From the NCBI GenBank assembly GCA_947480015.1, contig CANKBS010000015.1:1-64000 (forward strand): DNA of 64,000 nt. Direction: 5' to 3'. Both the position numbers and the translations under genes were made by a program. This DNA is from Sphingobacteriaceae bacterium. GTDB taxonomy: Bacteria > Bacteroidota > Bacteroidia > B-17B0 > Aurantibacillaceae. Shown piece by piece: positions 16,834-25,369 of this stretch. Every line of letters starts with the position of its first letter. The stretch's first letter is position 1. The notes beneath the pieces are model-generated. The model ran no database searches, had not been told where the DNA came from, and worked only from the letters and a program-made list of their open reading frames with translations.

Positions 16834-19110
16834 TTGTTATTAGCTTTGTCCACTATCAAAAATCAAAAAACATACCATCAACTTACCTTTGTACTGGTTA
16901 TTTTACTCAGCCTTGTTTTTGGAACCCACCTCATTAACTTGCGTTTTGATTACGACTTTGAGGCCTTCTTTCCGAATGAGGATAATGAACTGGAACTTTA
17001 CAACCACTACCGCGAAACCTTTGAATACGACAATGAATTTGTATTGCTGGCTCTTGAAAACAAAAAGGGAATTTTTAAAAAAGATTTTTTACTCAGTGTT
17101 GATAGTTTAAGTAAAGACCTCTCACTACTTCCTTTTACAAAACAAGTAAACTCTCCTACTACGCTCAAAAACACCTCTTTAGGCACTTTGGTTCCGGTGC
17201 AAACCCGGCTTATGCATCCCGAAGATGAAAGCCTGTATGCCGAGGATAGCATCAATATTTACCGTTCTCCTTTTTTAATTGGCTCCTACTTCCCTCAAAA
17301 TGCAAAGTCGTTAAGCATCTTTATTAAAACGCAGGATAAGCTGACAAAAAAACAAAGCGATTCTCTGGCAAACAGCATAGAGAAGTGCTTGACCTCCTAC
17401 CATTTTGATGAAATACATTACGTTGGAAGAATTTTCGCACAAAAAGTTTATCTAAAAAATCTTCAAAAAGAATTCACGGTTTTTTTAATCTTGTCTTTTT
17501 TTATAGTCATCATTTTTTTATGGTTCAGCTTTAGAAGCATTTACGGCATTATTGTACCTGTAAGCATTGTGCTTATTTCAATTGTTTGGACGCTCGGTAT
17601 CATGAGCCTGATGGGTAAACCCATTGACATTATGAGTACCATGCTGCCTACCATGATTTTTGTAACAGGAATGAGCGATGTGGTGCATTTTTTCTCAAAG
17701 TATTTTGAAGAGCTAAATAAAGGAACCGAACGCGATAAAATTTACCGACTTATTTTAAAGGAGGTTGGCTTTCCCACATTTTTAACACTCATAACCACCA
17801 TTGTTGGTTTTTTATCCTTGCTGTTTTCGAGCATTAAACCCATTCGAGAATTCGGAATTTACACCTCTATTGGTATTAGCATTGCTTTTGTGTTAACCTA
17901 TACCCTACTTCCGGCACTGCTTTACTTTTTTACACCAAAACGTTTATTAAAAGTGCACGATGAAAATAACCGCACGCACCGAAGTATGCGAAGCGGCTTG
18001 TTTTGGATCTTTCGTCATCAGAAAACCATTCTAGTTATGACATCCATTGTTTTTCTGCTTTCGATTTGGGGCATCACCAAAATAAGAGTCAATAATATAC
18101 TGCTTGAAGATTTGAGTGATAAAGTAAAAATTAAACAGGACTTTAATTTTTTTGATGCCAATTACTCAGGCGTTAGGCCATTCGAATTAAGGATAACCTT
18201 AAGTGATAAAACAAAAAATTGCTGGGATTACGAGATTACAAACGAACTAAACAAACTGGATGATTTTATTAAAAAAGAATATGGCGCCGGTTTTATTGTA
18301 TCACCTTCAAGTTTGGTAAAAACCATTTACCAAAATACCACCGGCGATTACACGGCCACTTTTCCGGCACCCGACGATTACGAGAACATTGCCAAACTCG
18401 TAAGGGCAAACAAAAAGAACAAAGATCTTAAAAAGGTGATTAGTGCCGATGGTTTAACCTGCCGATTGAGTGCAAAGATTCGCGATTCGGGCAGCTTAAT
18501 TGTAAGTGCACATAATAAAAACTTGGAGGCCTTTATTGCATCAACTATTAAACCGGGTGTATTTGTGGTTCATATTACCGGGGCGGCGCATTTAATTGAT
18601 AGAAATAATGAGTACATGGTGAGTAATATGACCCAGGGGTTTTTATTTTCAATTCTTGTCATTGTTTTTCTCACCTTTGTATTGCATCGCAGCTGGCGCA
18701 TGGTTTTCGTTTTTATTTTACCCAATCTTATTCCCTTAATTATTATTGCCGGTATTATGGGCTTTGCCGGCATTGAATTAAAAGCCGCGACCTCCCTGGT
18801 TTTCAGTATTGCTTTTGGTATTGCCACCGATGATACCATTCATTTTATTTCGCGCTTAAAAATTGAATTGGGCTATGGAAAAAGTTTGTTGTACGCCTTT
18901 AAACGCACCTACTTCGAGACCGGGAAACCAATTGTGTTAACCACCTTTATTTTATTGGGAGGTTTTATGAGTTTAATGATCAGTGATTTTGAAAGCACCT
19001 TTTATTTTGGCTTTTTGATTTGCATTACAATTGTTATTGCCCTGCTGGCAGATATTTTTTTATTACCGGTATTATTATTTTTTATCTACCGAAAGAAAAA
19101 AACTAAATGA
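16834..19110 (+). CDS. RND superfamily / MMPL-type transporter
   Basis: The 758-residue protein has two homologous halves, each with a large extracytoplasmic loop followed by about five to six membrane helices, in the layout of MMPL/SSD permeases. One TM starts the protein (FVLVILLSLVFGTHLI). Paired signatures are FVTGMSDVVHFFSKYFEELNKG in half one and AFGIATDDTIHFISRLKIE in half two; such D(D/V)xxHF motifs sit in the proton-relay helices. Substrates of relatives include lipids and hopanoids; none can be named here. The frame opens after a stop at 16804 and the only start near the first helix is TTG at 16834, preceded by an A/G-rich stretch. Confidence 0.85.
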   Translation: MLLALSTIKNQKTYHQLTFVLVILLSLVFGTHLINLRFDYDFEAFFPNEDNELELYNHYRETFEYDNEFVLLALENKKGIFKKDFLLSVDSLSKDLSLLPFTKQVNSPTTLKNTSLGTLVPVQTRLMHPEDESLYAEDSINIYRSPFLIGSYFPQNAKSLSIFIKTQDKLTKKQSDSLANSIEKCLTSYHFDEIHYVGRIFAQKVYLKNLQKEFTVFLILSFFIVIIFLWFSFRSIYGIIVPVSIVLISIVWTLGIMSLMGKPIDIMSTMLPTMIFVTGMSDVVHFFSKYFEELNKGTERDKIYRLILKEVGFPTFLTLITTIVGFLSLLFSSIKPIREFGIYTSIGISIAFVLTYTLLPALLYFFTPKRLLKVHDENNRTHRSMRSGLFWIFRHQKTILVMTSIVFLLSIWGITKIRVNNILLEDLSDKVKIKQDFNFFDANYSGVRPFELRITLSDKTKNCWDYEITNELNKLDDFIKKEYGAGFIVSPSSLVKTIYQNTTGDYTATFPAPDDYENIAKLVRANKKNKDLKKVISADGLTCRLSAKIRDSGSLIVSAHNKNLEAFIASTIKPGVFVVHITGAAHLIDRNNEYMVSNMTQGFLFSILVIVFLTFVLHRSWRMVFVFILPNLIPLIIIAGIMGFAGIELKAATSLVFSIAFGIATDDTIHFISRLKIELGYGKSLLYAFKRTYFETGKPIVLTTFILLGGFMSLMISDFESTFYFGFLICITIVIALLADIFLLPVLLFFIYRKKKTK

Positions 19111-19116
19111 ATTTAA

Positions 19117-19296
19117 ACTGTTAGCCAACGACCATGGCTCACATACAATTTGGAACAAACAATTAAAGGCCACTTAGCATTCAAAACACTGACGAAAGAT
19201 CCCGATAAATTATCACCTTCTACGTATTTCTACATCATCGATCTTGGTAACGGAGGAAAACCATTTAAAGGCTGGGTGGAATTAATTAAAAACTAA
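19117..19296 (+). pseudogene. remnant of a T9SS type B (gliding-motility C-terminal, CHU_C) sorting domain
   Basis: An open stretch with no start codon, right after the transporter, ends at TAA 19294-19296. Its last 35 or so codons read DPDKLSPSTYFYIIDLGNGG followed by KPFKGWVELIKN. This closely follows the end of type B sorting domains (roughly LPxGTYYYxIDLGNGxKPFKGWVxI). Upstream residues (WLTYNLEQTIKG) resemble a degenerate version of the preceding repeat (W-G-xY-xG). The body of a cargo gene is missing, so this is most simply the 3' scar of a deleted large surface-protein gene. Confidence 0.6.
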
Positions 19297-19346
19297 TTCC
19301 CTCCTTCCCTACCTGTCAAATGTTTTCGATTGCTTAACTTAGTGGC

Positions 19347-20570
19347 ATCAAAAAACAAGTCATAGTTATTGGAGGCGGTGCTGCCGGATTTTTTTCTGCC
19401 ATCAATCTGGCGCAAAAAGACCCTTCTGCCCAGATCAGTATTCTTGAAAAAACAAACAAATTACTCTCCAAGGTAAAAGTCTCGGGTGGCGGTCGCTGTA
19501 ATCTAACCAACCATTGTTTCGACAATGCAGAATTGGTAAAAAATTACCCCCGGGGCCGAAAAGAACTACAACAGGTGTTTGCAAAATTTGCCGTACAGGA
19601 TACCATTAACTGGTTTAAAGAACAGGGTATTGTTTTAAAAACCGAAGAAGATGGTCGCATGTTCCCCTACTCTAACGACAGCCAAACCATTGTGGATTGT
19701 TTTCTAAAACTCGCTCAACACTGCAATATCCAAATAAAAACACAAACCGAAGTGTTTTCGATTCAAAAAACCACAACAGGTTTTCAGCTAAAAACCAATC
19801 AGGGAGAGCTTTCTGCCAACTTCATCATTTGTGCCTTTGGTGGCCATAACAAAGCTGGCGCCTATGATCTGATCAAAAATTTAGGACATAAAATCGATTC
19901 GCCTATACCAAGTTTGTTCACCCTTAATTTACCCAACGAAAGCATTCGGAAAGAATTACAAGGCATTAGTGTACCCATGGCTGAAGTAAAATTAGCTGAT
20001 AATAAAATTTCGTATCAGGGACCGGTGCTTGTAACCCACTGGGGACTAAGCGGACCGGCGGTACTAAAATTATCGGCCTTTGCTGCAGAAGAATTTTTTG
20101 TGCGTAATTATGTTTCCGGCATCCGCGTTAATTGGGTGTATCCTTTTAAACAACATGAAGTTGAATCGGAATTAAAACTTATTCAAAAAGATAAAAACAA
20201 AGCCCTGCCTTACACGCAGGCCTGTTTTAATTTACCCAAACGACTTTGGGAATATTTATGTTTACAGTCAGACATTCAAAATACTAAACCCTGGGCCGAA
20301 CTGAGCAATAAACAACTCAGTAAACTCGCACAAAATCTGGCCGATTCAACATTTAAAATGGAAGGCAAAACAACGTTTAAAGAGGAGTTTGTGACCTGTG
20401 GCGGCGTTAATTTAAAGGAAGTAGATTTTAAAACCATGCAAAGTAAATTACTACCCGGATTATTTTTTTGTGGGGAAGTATTGAATATTGATGGCATTAC
20501 CGGTGGCTTTAATTTTCAAAGTGCCTGGAGTACCTCCTGGCTTTGTGCTAATTCTATTGCACAATCTTAA
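19347..20570 (+). CDS. NAD(P)/FAD-dependent oxidoreductase, HI0933/BaiN family
   Basis: The frame from 19347 gives 407 residues, matching the family, and includes the dinucleotide-binding motif VIVIGGGAAGFFSAI and the family's SGGGRCNLTN motif. A shorter reading from ATG 19533 would discard both motifs and cannot be right. The C-terminal part shows VTCGGVNLKEVDFKTMQSK and LPGLFFCGEVLNIDGITGGF, the FAD-contact end of this family. No ATG, GTG or TTG exists between the upstream stop (19335-19337) and the Rossmann motif. The expected ATG position is ATC (19347-19349), so the start is a rare codon, a mutation or a base error. The physiological substrate is unknown; relatives include flavin-dependent reductases. 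Confidence 0.82.
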   Translation: MKKQVIVIGGGAAGFFSAINLAQKDPSAQISILEKTNKLLSKVKVSGGGRCNLTNHCFDNAELVKNYPRGRKELQQVFAKFAVQDTINWFKEQGIVLKTEEDGRMFPYSNDSQTIVDCFLKLAQHCNIQIKTQTEVFSIQKTTTGFQLKTNQGELSANFIICAFGGHNKAGAYDLIKNLGHKIDSPIPSLFTLNLPNESIRKELQGISVPMAEVKLADNKISYQGPVLVTHWGLSGPAVLKLSAFAAEEFFVRNYVSGIRVNWVYPFKQHEVESELKLIQKDKNKALPYTQACFNLPKRLWEYLCLQSDIQNTKPWAELSNKQLSKLAQNLADSTFKMEGKTTFKEEFVTCGGVNLKEVDFKTMQSKLLPGLFFCGEVLNIDGITGGFNFQSAWSTSWLCANSIAQS

Positions 20571-20653
20571 TGCTTTGTTAAAAGTATTTTAATAAAATGA
20601 AGTGCAATCTCCTATCTTTATGCCTTCAAAAATTACAATTAATTTAAAAAAAC

Positions 20654-21301
20654 ATGAAATTTTTTATCGATACGGCTAATCTGGCCCAAATAAAAGAAGC
20701 GCAGGAAATGGGCGTTTTGGATGGTGTAACTACAAACCCCTCTTTAATGGCCAAAGAAGGCATTAAGGGTCAGGATAATATTTTAAAACACTATGTTGAC
20801 ATCTGTAACCTGGTTACCGGTGATGTAAGCGCAGAAGTGATTTCAACCGATTTTGAAGGCATGGTGCGTGAAGGTGAAGCTTTGGCTGAATTACACCCGC
20901 AAATTGTGGTAAAAATTCCTATGATTAAAGATGGCATTCGTGCTATAAAATATTTTACCGAAAAAGGCATTAAAACCAATTGTACGCTGGTGTTCTCGGC
21001 AGGACAAGCACTTTTAGCTGCTAAAGCCGGTGCTACTTATATGTCGCCCTTTATTGGACGTTTGGACGATGTGAGTACCGATGGTTTACGTTTAATTGAA
21101 GACATACGTTTAATTTACGATAACTACGGTTTTGAAACACAAATTTTAGCCGCCAGCGTTCGTCACCCCATGCATATTATTGAGTGTGCCCGTATTGGTG
21201 CCGATGTGGCTACCTGTCCGCTCAGCGCCATTACCGCCTTATTAAAACACCCTTTAACCGATAGCGGTTTAGCTCAGTTTTTGGCCGATGCTAAAAAATA
21301 A
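20654..21301 (+). CDS. fsa: transaldolase, fructose-6-phosphate aldolase type
   Basis: The protein has 215 residues, the short decameric type of the transaldolase family. [17 protein letters not shown] and [13 protein letters not shown] are diagnostic. The Schiff-base lysine is Lys87 in VVKIPMI, and [21 protein letters not shown] and SPFIGRLDD follow. Such enzymes carry out either transaldolase chemistry in the pentose phosphate pathway or cleavage of fructose 6-phosphate. Sequence alone does not separate them safely, although in Bacteroidota they are usually annotated as transaldolase. A strong terminator follows at 21321-21346, so the gene is probably transcribed alone. A TATCTTTA at 20613-20620 is a weak -7 candidate. 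Confidence 0.93.
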   Translation: MKFFIDTANLAQIKEAQEMGVLDGVTTNPSLMAKEGIKGQDNILKHYVDICNLVTGDVSAEVISTDFEGMVREGEALAELHPQIVVKIPMIKDGIRAIKYFTEKGIKTNCTLVFSAGQALLAAKAGATYMSPFIGRLDDVSTDGLRLIEDIRLIYDNYGFETQILAASVRHPMHIIECARIGADVATCPLSAITALLKHPLTDSGLAQFLADAKK

Positions 21302-21320
21302 AATTTAATAAGCGTACTTT

Positions 21321-21346
21321 AAAATCCGGCCAAAAAGCCGGATTTT
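21321..21346 (+). terminator. terminator of the transaldolase gene
   Basis: AAAATCCGGC (21321-21330) and GCCGGATTTT (21337-21346) form a 10-bp perfect stem with a 6-base loop, followed by more T. Confidence 0.88.
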
Positions 21347-21396
21347 TTTTGTGATTACACGGCATGGTTTTTGCACATTTTAGCAAAACCCTTCAC

Positions 21397-22494
21397 ATGA
21401 AAAAAATCTTGTTTTTTATTTGTCTTTTTGTAATCAAACAAAGCAATTCACAAACGTTTAGTTTAACAAGTCCGCAAAGTTTTACCATAGGCTGCAGCTC
21501 AAAAAGTGTTTGTAATGTCTATGTCATGCCAATTCCCACGTCCACATCAACTGTTTTCAACTATTCTCTTGCCGGTCCATCTCCAAGTAGTAGCATTGTT
21601 AGTGGAACCATTACTCCTCAAACAGCCCTTATATTTAATGCCCCGGGCACCTATTCTCTTAAACTCAATAGCGGTACAATCACTATTAACCAGATTCAAT
21701 TTTCCATTCTTCAACACACATTAGGTCCTTCTATTGGAGCTATTACGCCTAAACAACTGCTTGACTGCTATACTCCATCCGTTAGCATCTCTGGAGTTAG
21801 TGAATCTCCAACTACTTCAGTTGCATGGTTGTCGTCGCAAGGTACCGGAACATTTTCAAACCCAATCCAAATTAACAGCAATACTACTGCTCCCAATAAC
21901 ACACTTACTGGCACCTATACCTTGGTCATAACAGATTTGGATAATCTTTGCAAAAGCACTTCTGTTATACCGATATATCAGGACATTGCAACACCTACTA
22001 TTACTATACCTTCTATTTTCAACTGTCCCAATCCAACTATAACACTTAATGCGAGCGCCATTGCCAGCAACACCATCATACAATACTTTTGGTCATCGCC
22101 GCTTAATGCAATTATCAGCGGAAGTAATACCGCATCGCTAACAACAAATACGGGAGGAAGTTATTCCTTAACAGTAAAAGATGTAATTAATGGCTGCAAA
22201 TCCACTGCACAAGTAAGCGTTTCAAGTTGTACAGGCTTAATGGAATCTCGAAACCTTGAGCCTATAAGGGTTTCACCAAATCCCTCAAATGGTAAATTTC
22301 AAATAAGTAACATAGTGGTTCAAGCAAATTCAGTTATAGAAGTTTATAACTCACTTGGTTCATTAATTTCAGTTAAACAAATTACGAACCGAGAAGAGCT
22401 TTTGGATCTTCAACAAGAAGTTGAAGGTTTTTATTATTTGACCTATAAAGTGAACAATAAAACCATACAGAACTTAAAGTTGCTGAAAAACTAA
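21397..22494 (+). CDS. secreted Ig/PKD-like repeat protein with T9SS type A sorting domain
   Basis: The protein has 365 residues from ATG 21397. This start puts the signal peptide (KKILFFICLFVIKQSNSQ) at the N-terminus; an ATG 33 bases upstream would add unneeded residues. The mature part is made of three or so Ig-like modules with TYSLKL, TYTLVITDLDNLCKSTS and SYSLTVKDVINGCKSTA ends. The C-terminus has VSPNPSNGKFQISN and ends GFYYLTYKVNNKTIQNLKLLKN, a T9SS type A sorting domain. Its first module (QTFSLTSPQSFTIGCSSKSV) closely matches an internal module of the next gene's product, so the two are paralogues. No enzymatic domain is seen. Confidence 0.82.
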   Translation: MKKILFFICLFVIKQSNSQTFSLTSPQSFTIGCSSKSVCNVYVMPIPTSTSTVFNYSLAGPSPSSSIVSGTITPQTALIFNAPGTYSLKLNSGTITINQIQFSILQHTLGPSIGAITPKQLLDCYTPSVSISGVSESPTTSVAWLSSQGTGTFSNPIQINSNTTAPNNTLTGTYTLVITDLDNLCKSTSVIPIYQDIATPTITIPSIFNCPNPTITLNASAIASNTIIQYFWSSPLNAIISGSNTASLTTNTGGSYSLTVKDVINGCKSTAQVSVSSCTGLMESRNLEPIRVSPNPSNGKFQISNIVVQANSVIEVYNSLGSLISVKQITNREELLDLQQEVEGFYYLTYKVNNKTIQNLKLLKN

Positions 22495-22638
22495 GCTTGT
22501 TCCTTTTCTTTTCACTATCTTTATTTGAGATAGATTTTCATTTGATACCCAACCATTTAACTAGCTTTTATGTAAAGGTGTAATAAGTCAGGACATAGCT
22601 GAAAATCCTCAAAAGAGTAAGCACTAAAAACAACTTGC

Positions 22639-24624
22639 ATGAACACTAAGATCTCCTTCCTCAAAAAATCAGTCATCGGATTTATCCTCATTGCATTATT
22701 AGCAGTTAAGGCAGATGCCCAAAGCAACTTAACCTTTACCGTAAATAATTTAAGTGGTTTTACTCAAATTACTTGTACCAGTACTCCCTATGTTCATTTA
22801 ACAGCAAGTAGTTCTTACACCGCCGGAACCGTAACCTATGTTTGGTCTAACGGTACTTATTCAACCTCTGGTTCAAATGTTTTATTAAGTACTGCCGGAA
22901 ATTATACCATCACGGCTACGGCTTCTCCCAACCTAAGTGCCTTCAAAACAATGGCCATCACGATCAATACCATTGCACCAAATTCTTCCGTATCACCATC
23001 AGTTCAAAATGTAAGTTGTATTTCGCCTAGCGCCAATGTGGTTGTACTTATTTCGCCAACACCAACCATAGCCACCAATCCTGTGCCGGTGTATGTTCAG
23101 AATATTGTTAGTCCGAATGGCGGAACTGTTGTATTAAATAACCAAAGTTCTTTTCTCTATCAAACCACTGGAGGTATTGGAACTTATACCTATGTAATAA
23201 CCAATATAAATAATGGTTGTAAAACCACTAACTTATTCGCGCTCACAGCAACCGCTTCCGGCTTTCCAACCTTTAGTCTTACCAGTCCGCAAAACTTCAC
23301 CCTGGGTTGTAATACCAAAAGCGTAGCTTCTGTTTTTATTACGAATGCTAATACCACACCGGCACCGGGCGGACCAGTCACCTATACTTTATTAAGTCCG
23401 GGTTCAGCCAACACGAATTCTGTGGGTGTTTTAAGTTCCACCAGCGCTTACACCGTTAATGCAGCAGGTACCTATACCGCAGTTACCCGAGATAATATCA
23501 GCATGTGTGAAACCCGTGTACCATTTACTGTTTCACTTAACGGCATTACTCCTAATTTAAATGCGATCGTTCCAACACAAATTCTAAATTGTACGACCCC
23601 AATGGTCATTTTAAAGGGAACCAGTACAACACCAAATGCTATTTGTTATTGGGCATTTCCGGGAACACCAACCTCTCCAAGCGATAGCCTTGTGGTTATT
23701 TGTAATACCACCATAGCTACATCTACCATCGTTGCCAATTACACTTTATATGTGTTAGATCCGAATAGTACTTGCAAAAGCAATTCCATCGTTCCTATTT
23801 ATCAAAATTTGTTTAAACCAAATGCACATATTTCAAGTGGATTCTCAAATGCGCTCTCTTGCTTTACGCCAACTATAATGCTTACCAATACCAGCACTTC
23901 GGGCATTCCTTTGTCCTCAGGCTTTCCTTCAAATTTAGCTGTGGTTGGTGATACCTGGATAGGGCCAACAGCCCCATTATATTTATCCACGCTTTATGTT
24001 GCCTCTCAGGCTGGTACCTATACCATGATCGCTAAAGATTTGAATAATGGCTGTACCAGCTTTACAACAATTTCAATTAGTGACAATCGCATTTACCCCG
24101 TCGTGAATAATCCGGTGAGCCCTTCACCTTTCTGCATCTCAACTGCAGGATCAGCTACTGTAGTTCCTATTATTACTGCAGCAAGCAGTGCATTATCTTA
24201 TTCCTGGACAATTCCCGCAAATGCAGTGGTTAGCGGGGCCAATACGGCCGTGCTTACTACCAATATGATTGGCATGTACACCATTATAGTAACGAACACA
24301 ATTAACGGTTGTATTACCCTGAGTCAGATGTCGGTGATCGATTGTTCTTTAATCTCAGGCATGAATACGAATTCTGGTAAAAATGTTGAAATGACTGTGT
24401 TTCCAAATCCGGGTAACGGTATCTATGAAATTAAATTCAATGCCGCCAACACGGGTACGTATCGTTATGAGATCCTTAATTCTTTAGGCGAACTAATTAA
24501 AAAAGACATCTTAACTTCTGAGATCACAGTCATTAATCTTCAAAATCATGCCAATGGGATTTATTTTATCCGGTTTATTGAGAACGATCAAACCATCAAA
24601 ACCATAAAGGTTTTAAAACACTAA
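22639..24624 (+). CDS. secreted multi-module Ig/PKD-like protein with T9SS type A sorting domain
   Basis: The protein has 661 residues. A signal peptide (FLKKSVIGFILIALLAVKADAQ) is followed by about five Ig-like modules rich in Ser, Thr, Asn and Pro, each ending in TYT(I/L/M)-like strands plus a Cys (NNGCKTTN, NGCTSF, NGCITLS). The module from about residue 213 (FPTFSLTSPQNFTLGCNTKS) copies the start of the neighbouring upstream protein. The C-terminal about 80 residues (VFPNPGNGIYEIKFN through GIYFIRFIENDQTIKTIKVLKH) are the sorting domain. It is probably a surface adhesin or structural protein. A terminator follows at 24644. Confidence 0.85.
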   Translation: MNTKISFLKKSVIGFILIALLAVKADAQSNLTFTVNNLSGFTQITCTSTPYVHLTASSSYTAGTVTYVWSNGTYSTSGSNVLLSTAGNYTITATASPNLSAFKTMAITINTIAPNSSVSPSVQNVSCISPSANVVVLISPTPTIATNPVPVYVQNIVSPNGGTVVLNNQSSFLYQTTGGIGTYTYVITNINNGCKTTNLFALTATASGFPTFSLTSPQNFTLGCNTKSVASVFITNANTTPAPGGPVTYTLLSPGSANTNSVGVLSSTSAYTVNAAGTYTAVTRDNISMCETRVPFTVSLNGITPNLNAIVPTQILNCTTPMVILKGTSTTPNAICYWAFPGTPTSPSDSLVVICNTTIATSTIVANYTLYVLDPNSTCKSNSIVPIYQNLFKPNAHISSGFSNALSCFTPTIMLTNTSTSGIPLSSGFPSNLAVVGDTWIGPTAPLYLSTLYVASQAGTYTMIAKDLNNGCTSFTTISISDNRIYPVVNNPVSPSPFCISTAGSATVVPIITAASSALSYSWTIPANAVVSGANTAVLTTNMIGMYTIIVTNTINGCITLSQMSVIDCSLISGMNTNSGKNVEMTVFPNPGNGIYEIKFNAANTGTYRYEILNSLGELIKKDILTSEITVINLQNHANGIYFIRFIENDQTIKTIKVLKH

Positions 24625-24643
24625 TCTGGTTTTTACTACTTTC

Positions 24644-24669
24644 AAAAGCTCTGCTCTGGCAGGGCTTTT
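24644..24669 (+). terminator. terminator of the 661-residue T9SS gene
   Basis: AAAAGCTCTG (24644-24653) pairs with CAGGGCTTTT (24660-24669), with one G-U pair and a 6-base loop, followed by T's. Confidence 0.75.
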
Positions 24670-24814
24670 TTTGTGCCGCCTTGATTTAAGCCGAATCGTA
24701 GTGGTTTTAAACAAAGAATGAGCCTTAATTACTGGCGAAAAACTTAGTAATAGGACCTATTTGTAAAATTGATTGTTAGTTCAGAGTATTATTGTTAAAA
24801 ATCGCAGTCTTTTT

Positions 24815-24845
24815 TTTGGTATTTATCTAAAAGTCGCTATATTTG
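24815..24845 (+). promoter_or_regulatory. promoter of rpsO
   Basis: TTTG (24815-24818) and TATATTTG (24838-24845) are 19 bases apart, a textbook Bacteroidota promoter. The S15 ATG is 25 bases further on. Confidence 0.8.
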
Positions 24846-24869
24846 TGCCCTTATAAAAAAATTAGAATA

Positions 24870-25139
24870 ATGTATTTATCATCACAAGTAAAGAAAGACA
24901 TTTTTAAAAAACACGGTGGAACTGAAAAAAATACAGGGAGCTCCGAGTCGCAAATAGCACTATTTACGCTTCGTATCGACCATTTAACCGGTCATTTGAA
25001 AGGAAATAAAAAAGATTTTGGTACACAACGTGCCTTATTAAACTTAGTAGGTAAACGTCGCGCTTTACTCGATTATTTGAAAAAGAATGATCTAATGCGC
25101 TACCGTGCCATTATTAAAACATTAGATATCCGTAAGTAA
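24870..25139 (+). CDS. rpsO: 30S ribosomal protein S15
   Basis: From ATG 24870 the protein has 89 residues, exactly the usual S15 length. An in-frame ATG at 24843 overlaps the -7 promoter element and must be ignored. Typical motifs are HGGTEKNTGSSESQIALFTLRI, HLTGHLKGNKKDFGTQRALL and VGKRRALLDYLKKND. S15 binds 16S rRNA (h20-h22) early in 30S assembly. It is followed by a terminator and then pnp, the conserved rpsO-pnp order. Confidence 0.97.
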   Translation: MYLSSQVKKDIFKKHGGTEKNTGSSESQIALFTLRIDHLTGHLKGNKKDFGTQRALLNLVGKRRALLDYLKKNDLMRYRAIIKTLDIRK

Positions 25140-25163
25140 TTTCGGGTTCAATTTATGGAAGGG

Positions 25164-25196
25164 GGCATTTCGAAACACAATCGAAGTGCCTTTTTT
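25164..25196 (+). terminator. terminator of rpsO
   Basis: GGCATTTCG (25164-25172) pairs with CGAAGTGCC (25182-25190), with one G-U pair, followed by six T. Transcription may read through partially into pnp. Confidence 0.75.
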
Positions 25197-25238
25197 GTTA
25201 AGAACCCTGACACAAAGCTTGATTGGAAGTTTCAACAA

Positions 25239-25306
25239 TTTTGAACTTTGAACCCTTTTGAACTTTGAACAAATTTGAACTTTGAACCCTTTTGAACTCT
25301 AACAAG
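25239..25306 (+). repeat. 17-bp tandem repeat in the pnp leader (four units)
   Basis: Units start at 25239, 25256, 25273 and 25290. The consensus is TTTTGAACTTTGAACCC, and the last unit is degenerate. Each unit contains TTTGAAC twice (7 + 10 base sub-periods). The array lies between the rpsO terminator and the pnp ATG at 25370. Confidence 0.85.
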
Positions 25307-25369
25307 AAGAACATAAAATCAAAATAATATAAATCAGTTCCGAAAACGTCGGGACACAAATCAAAAAAC

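Noticed and set aside
24843-24869. Upstream in-frame start for rpsO
   Set aside because: It overlaps the -7 promoter element; the 89-residue form from 24870 matches S15 exactly.
25239-25306. Tandem 17-bp units taken as a CRISPR array
   Set aside because: Units are contiguous without spacers and no cas genes are present.
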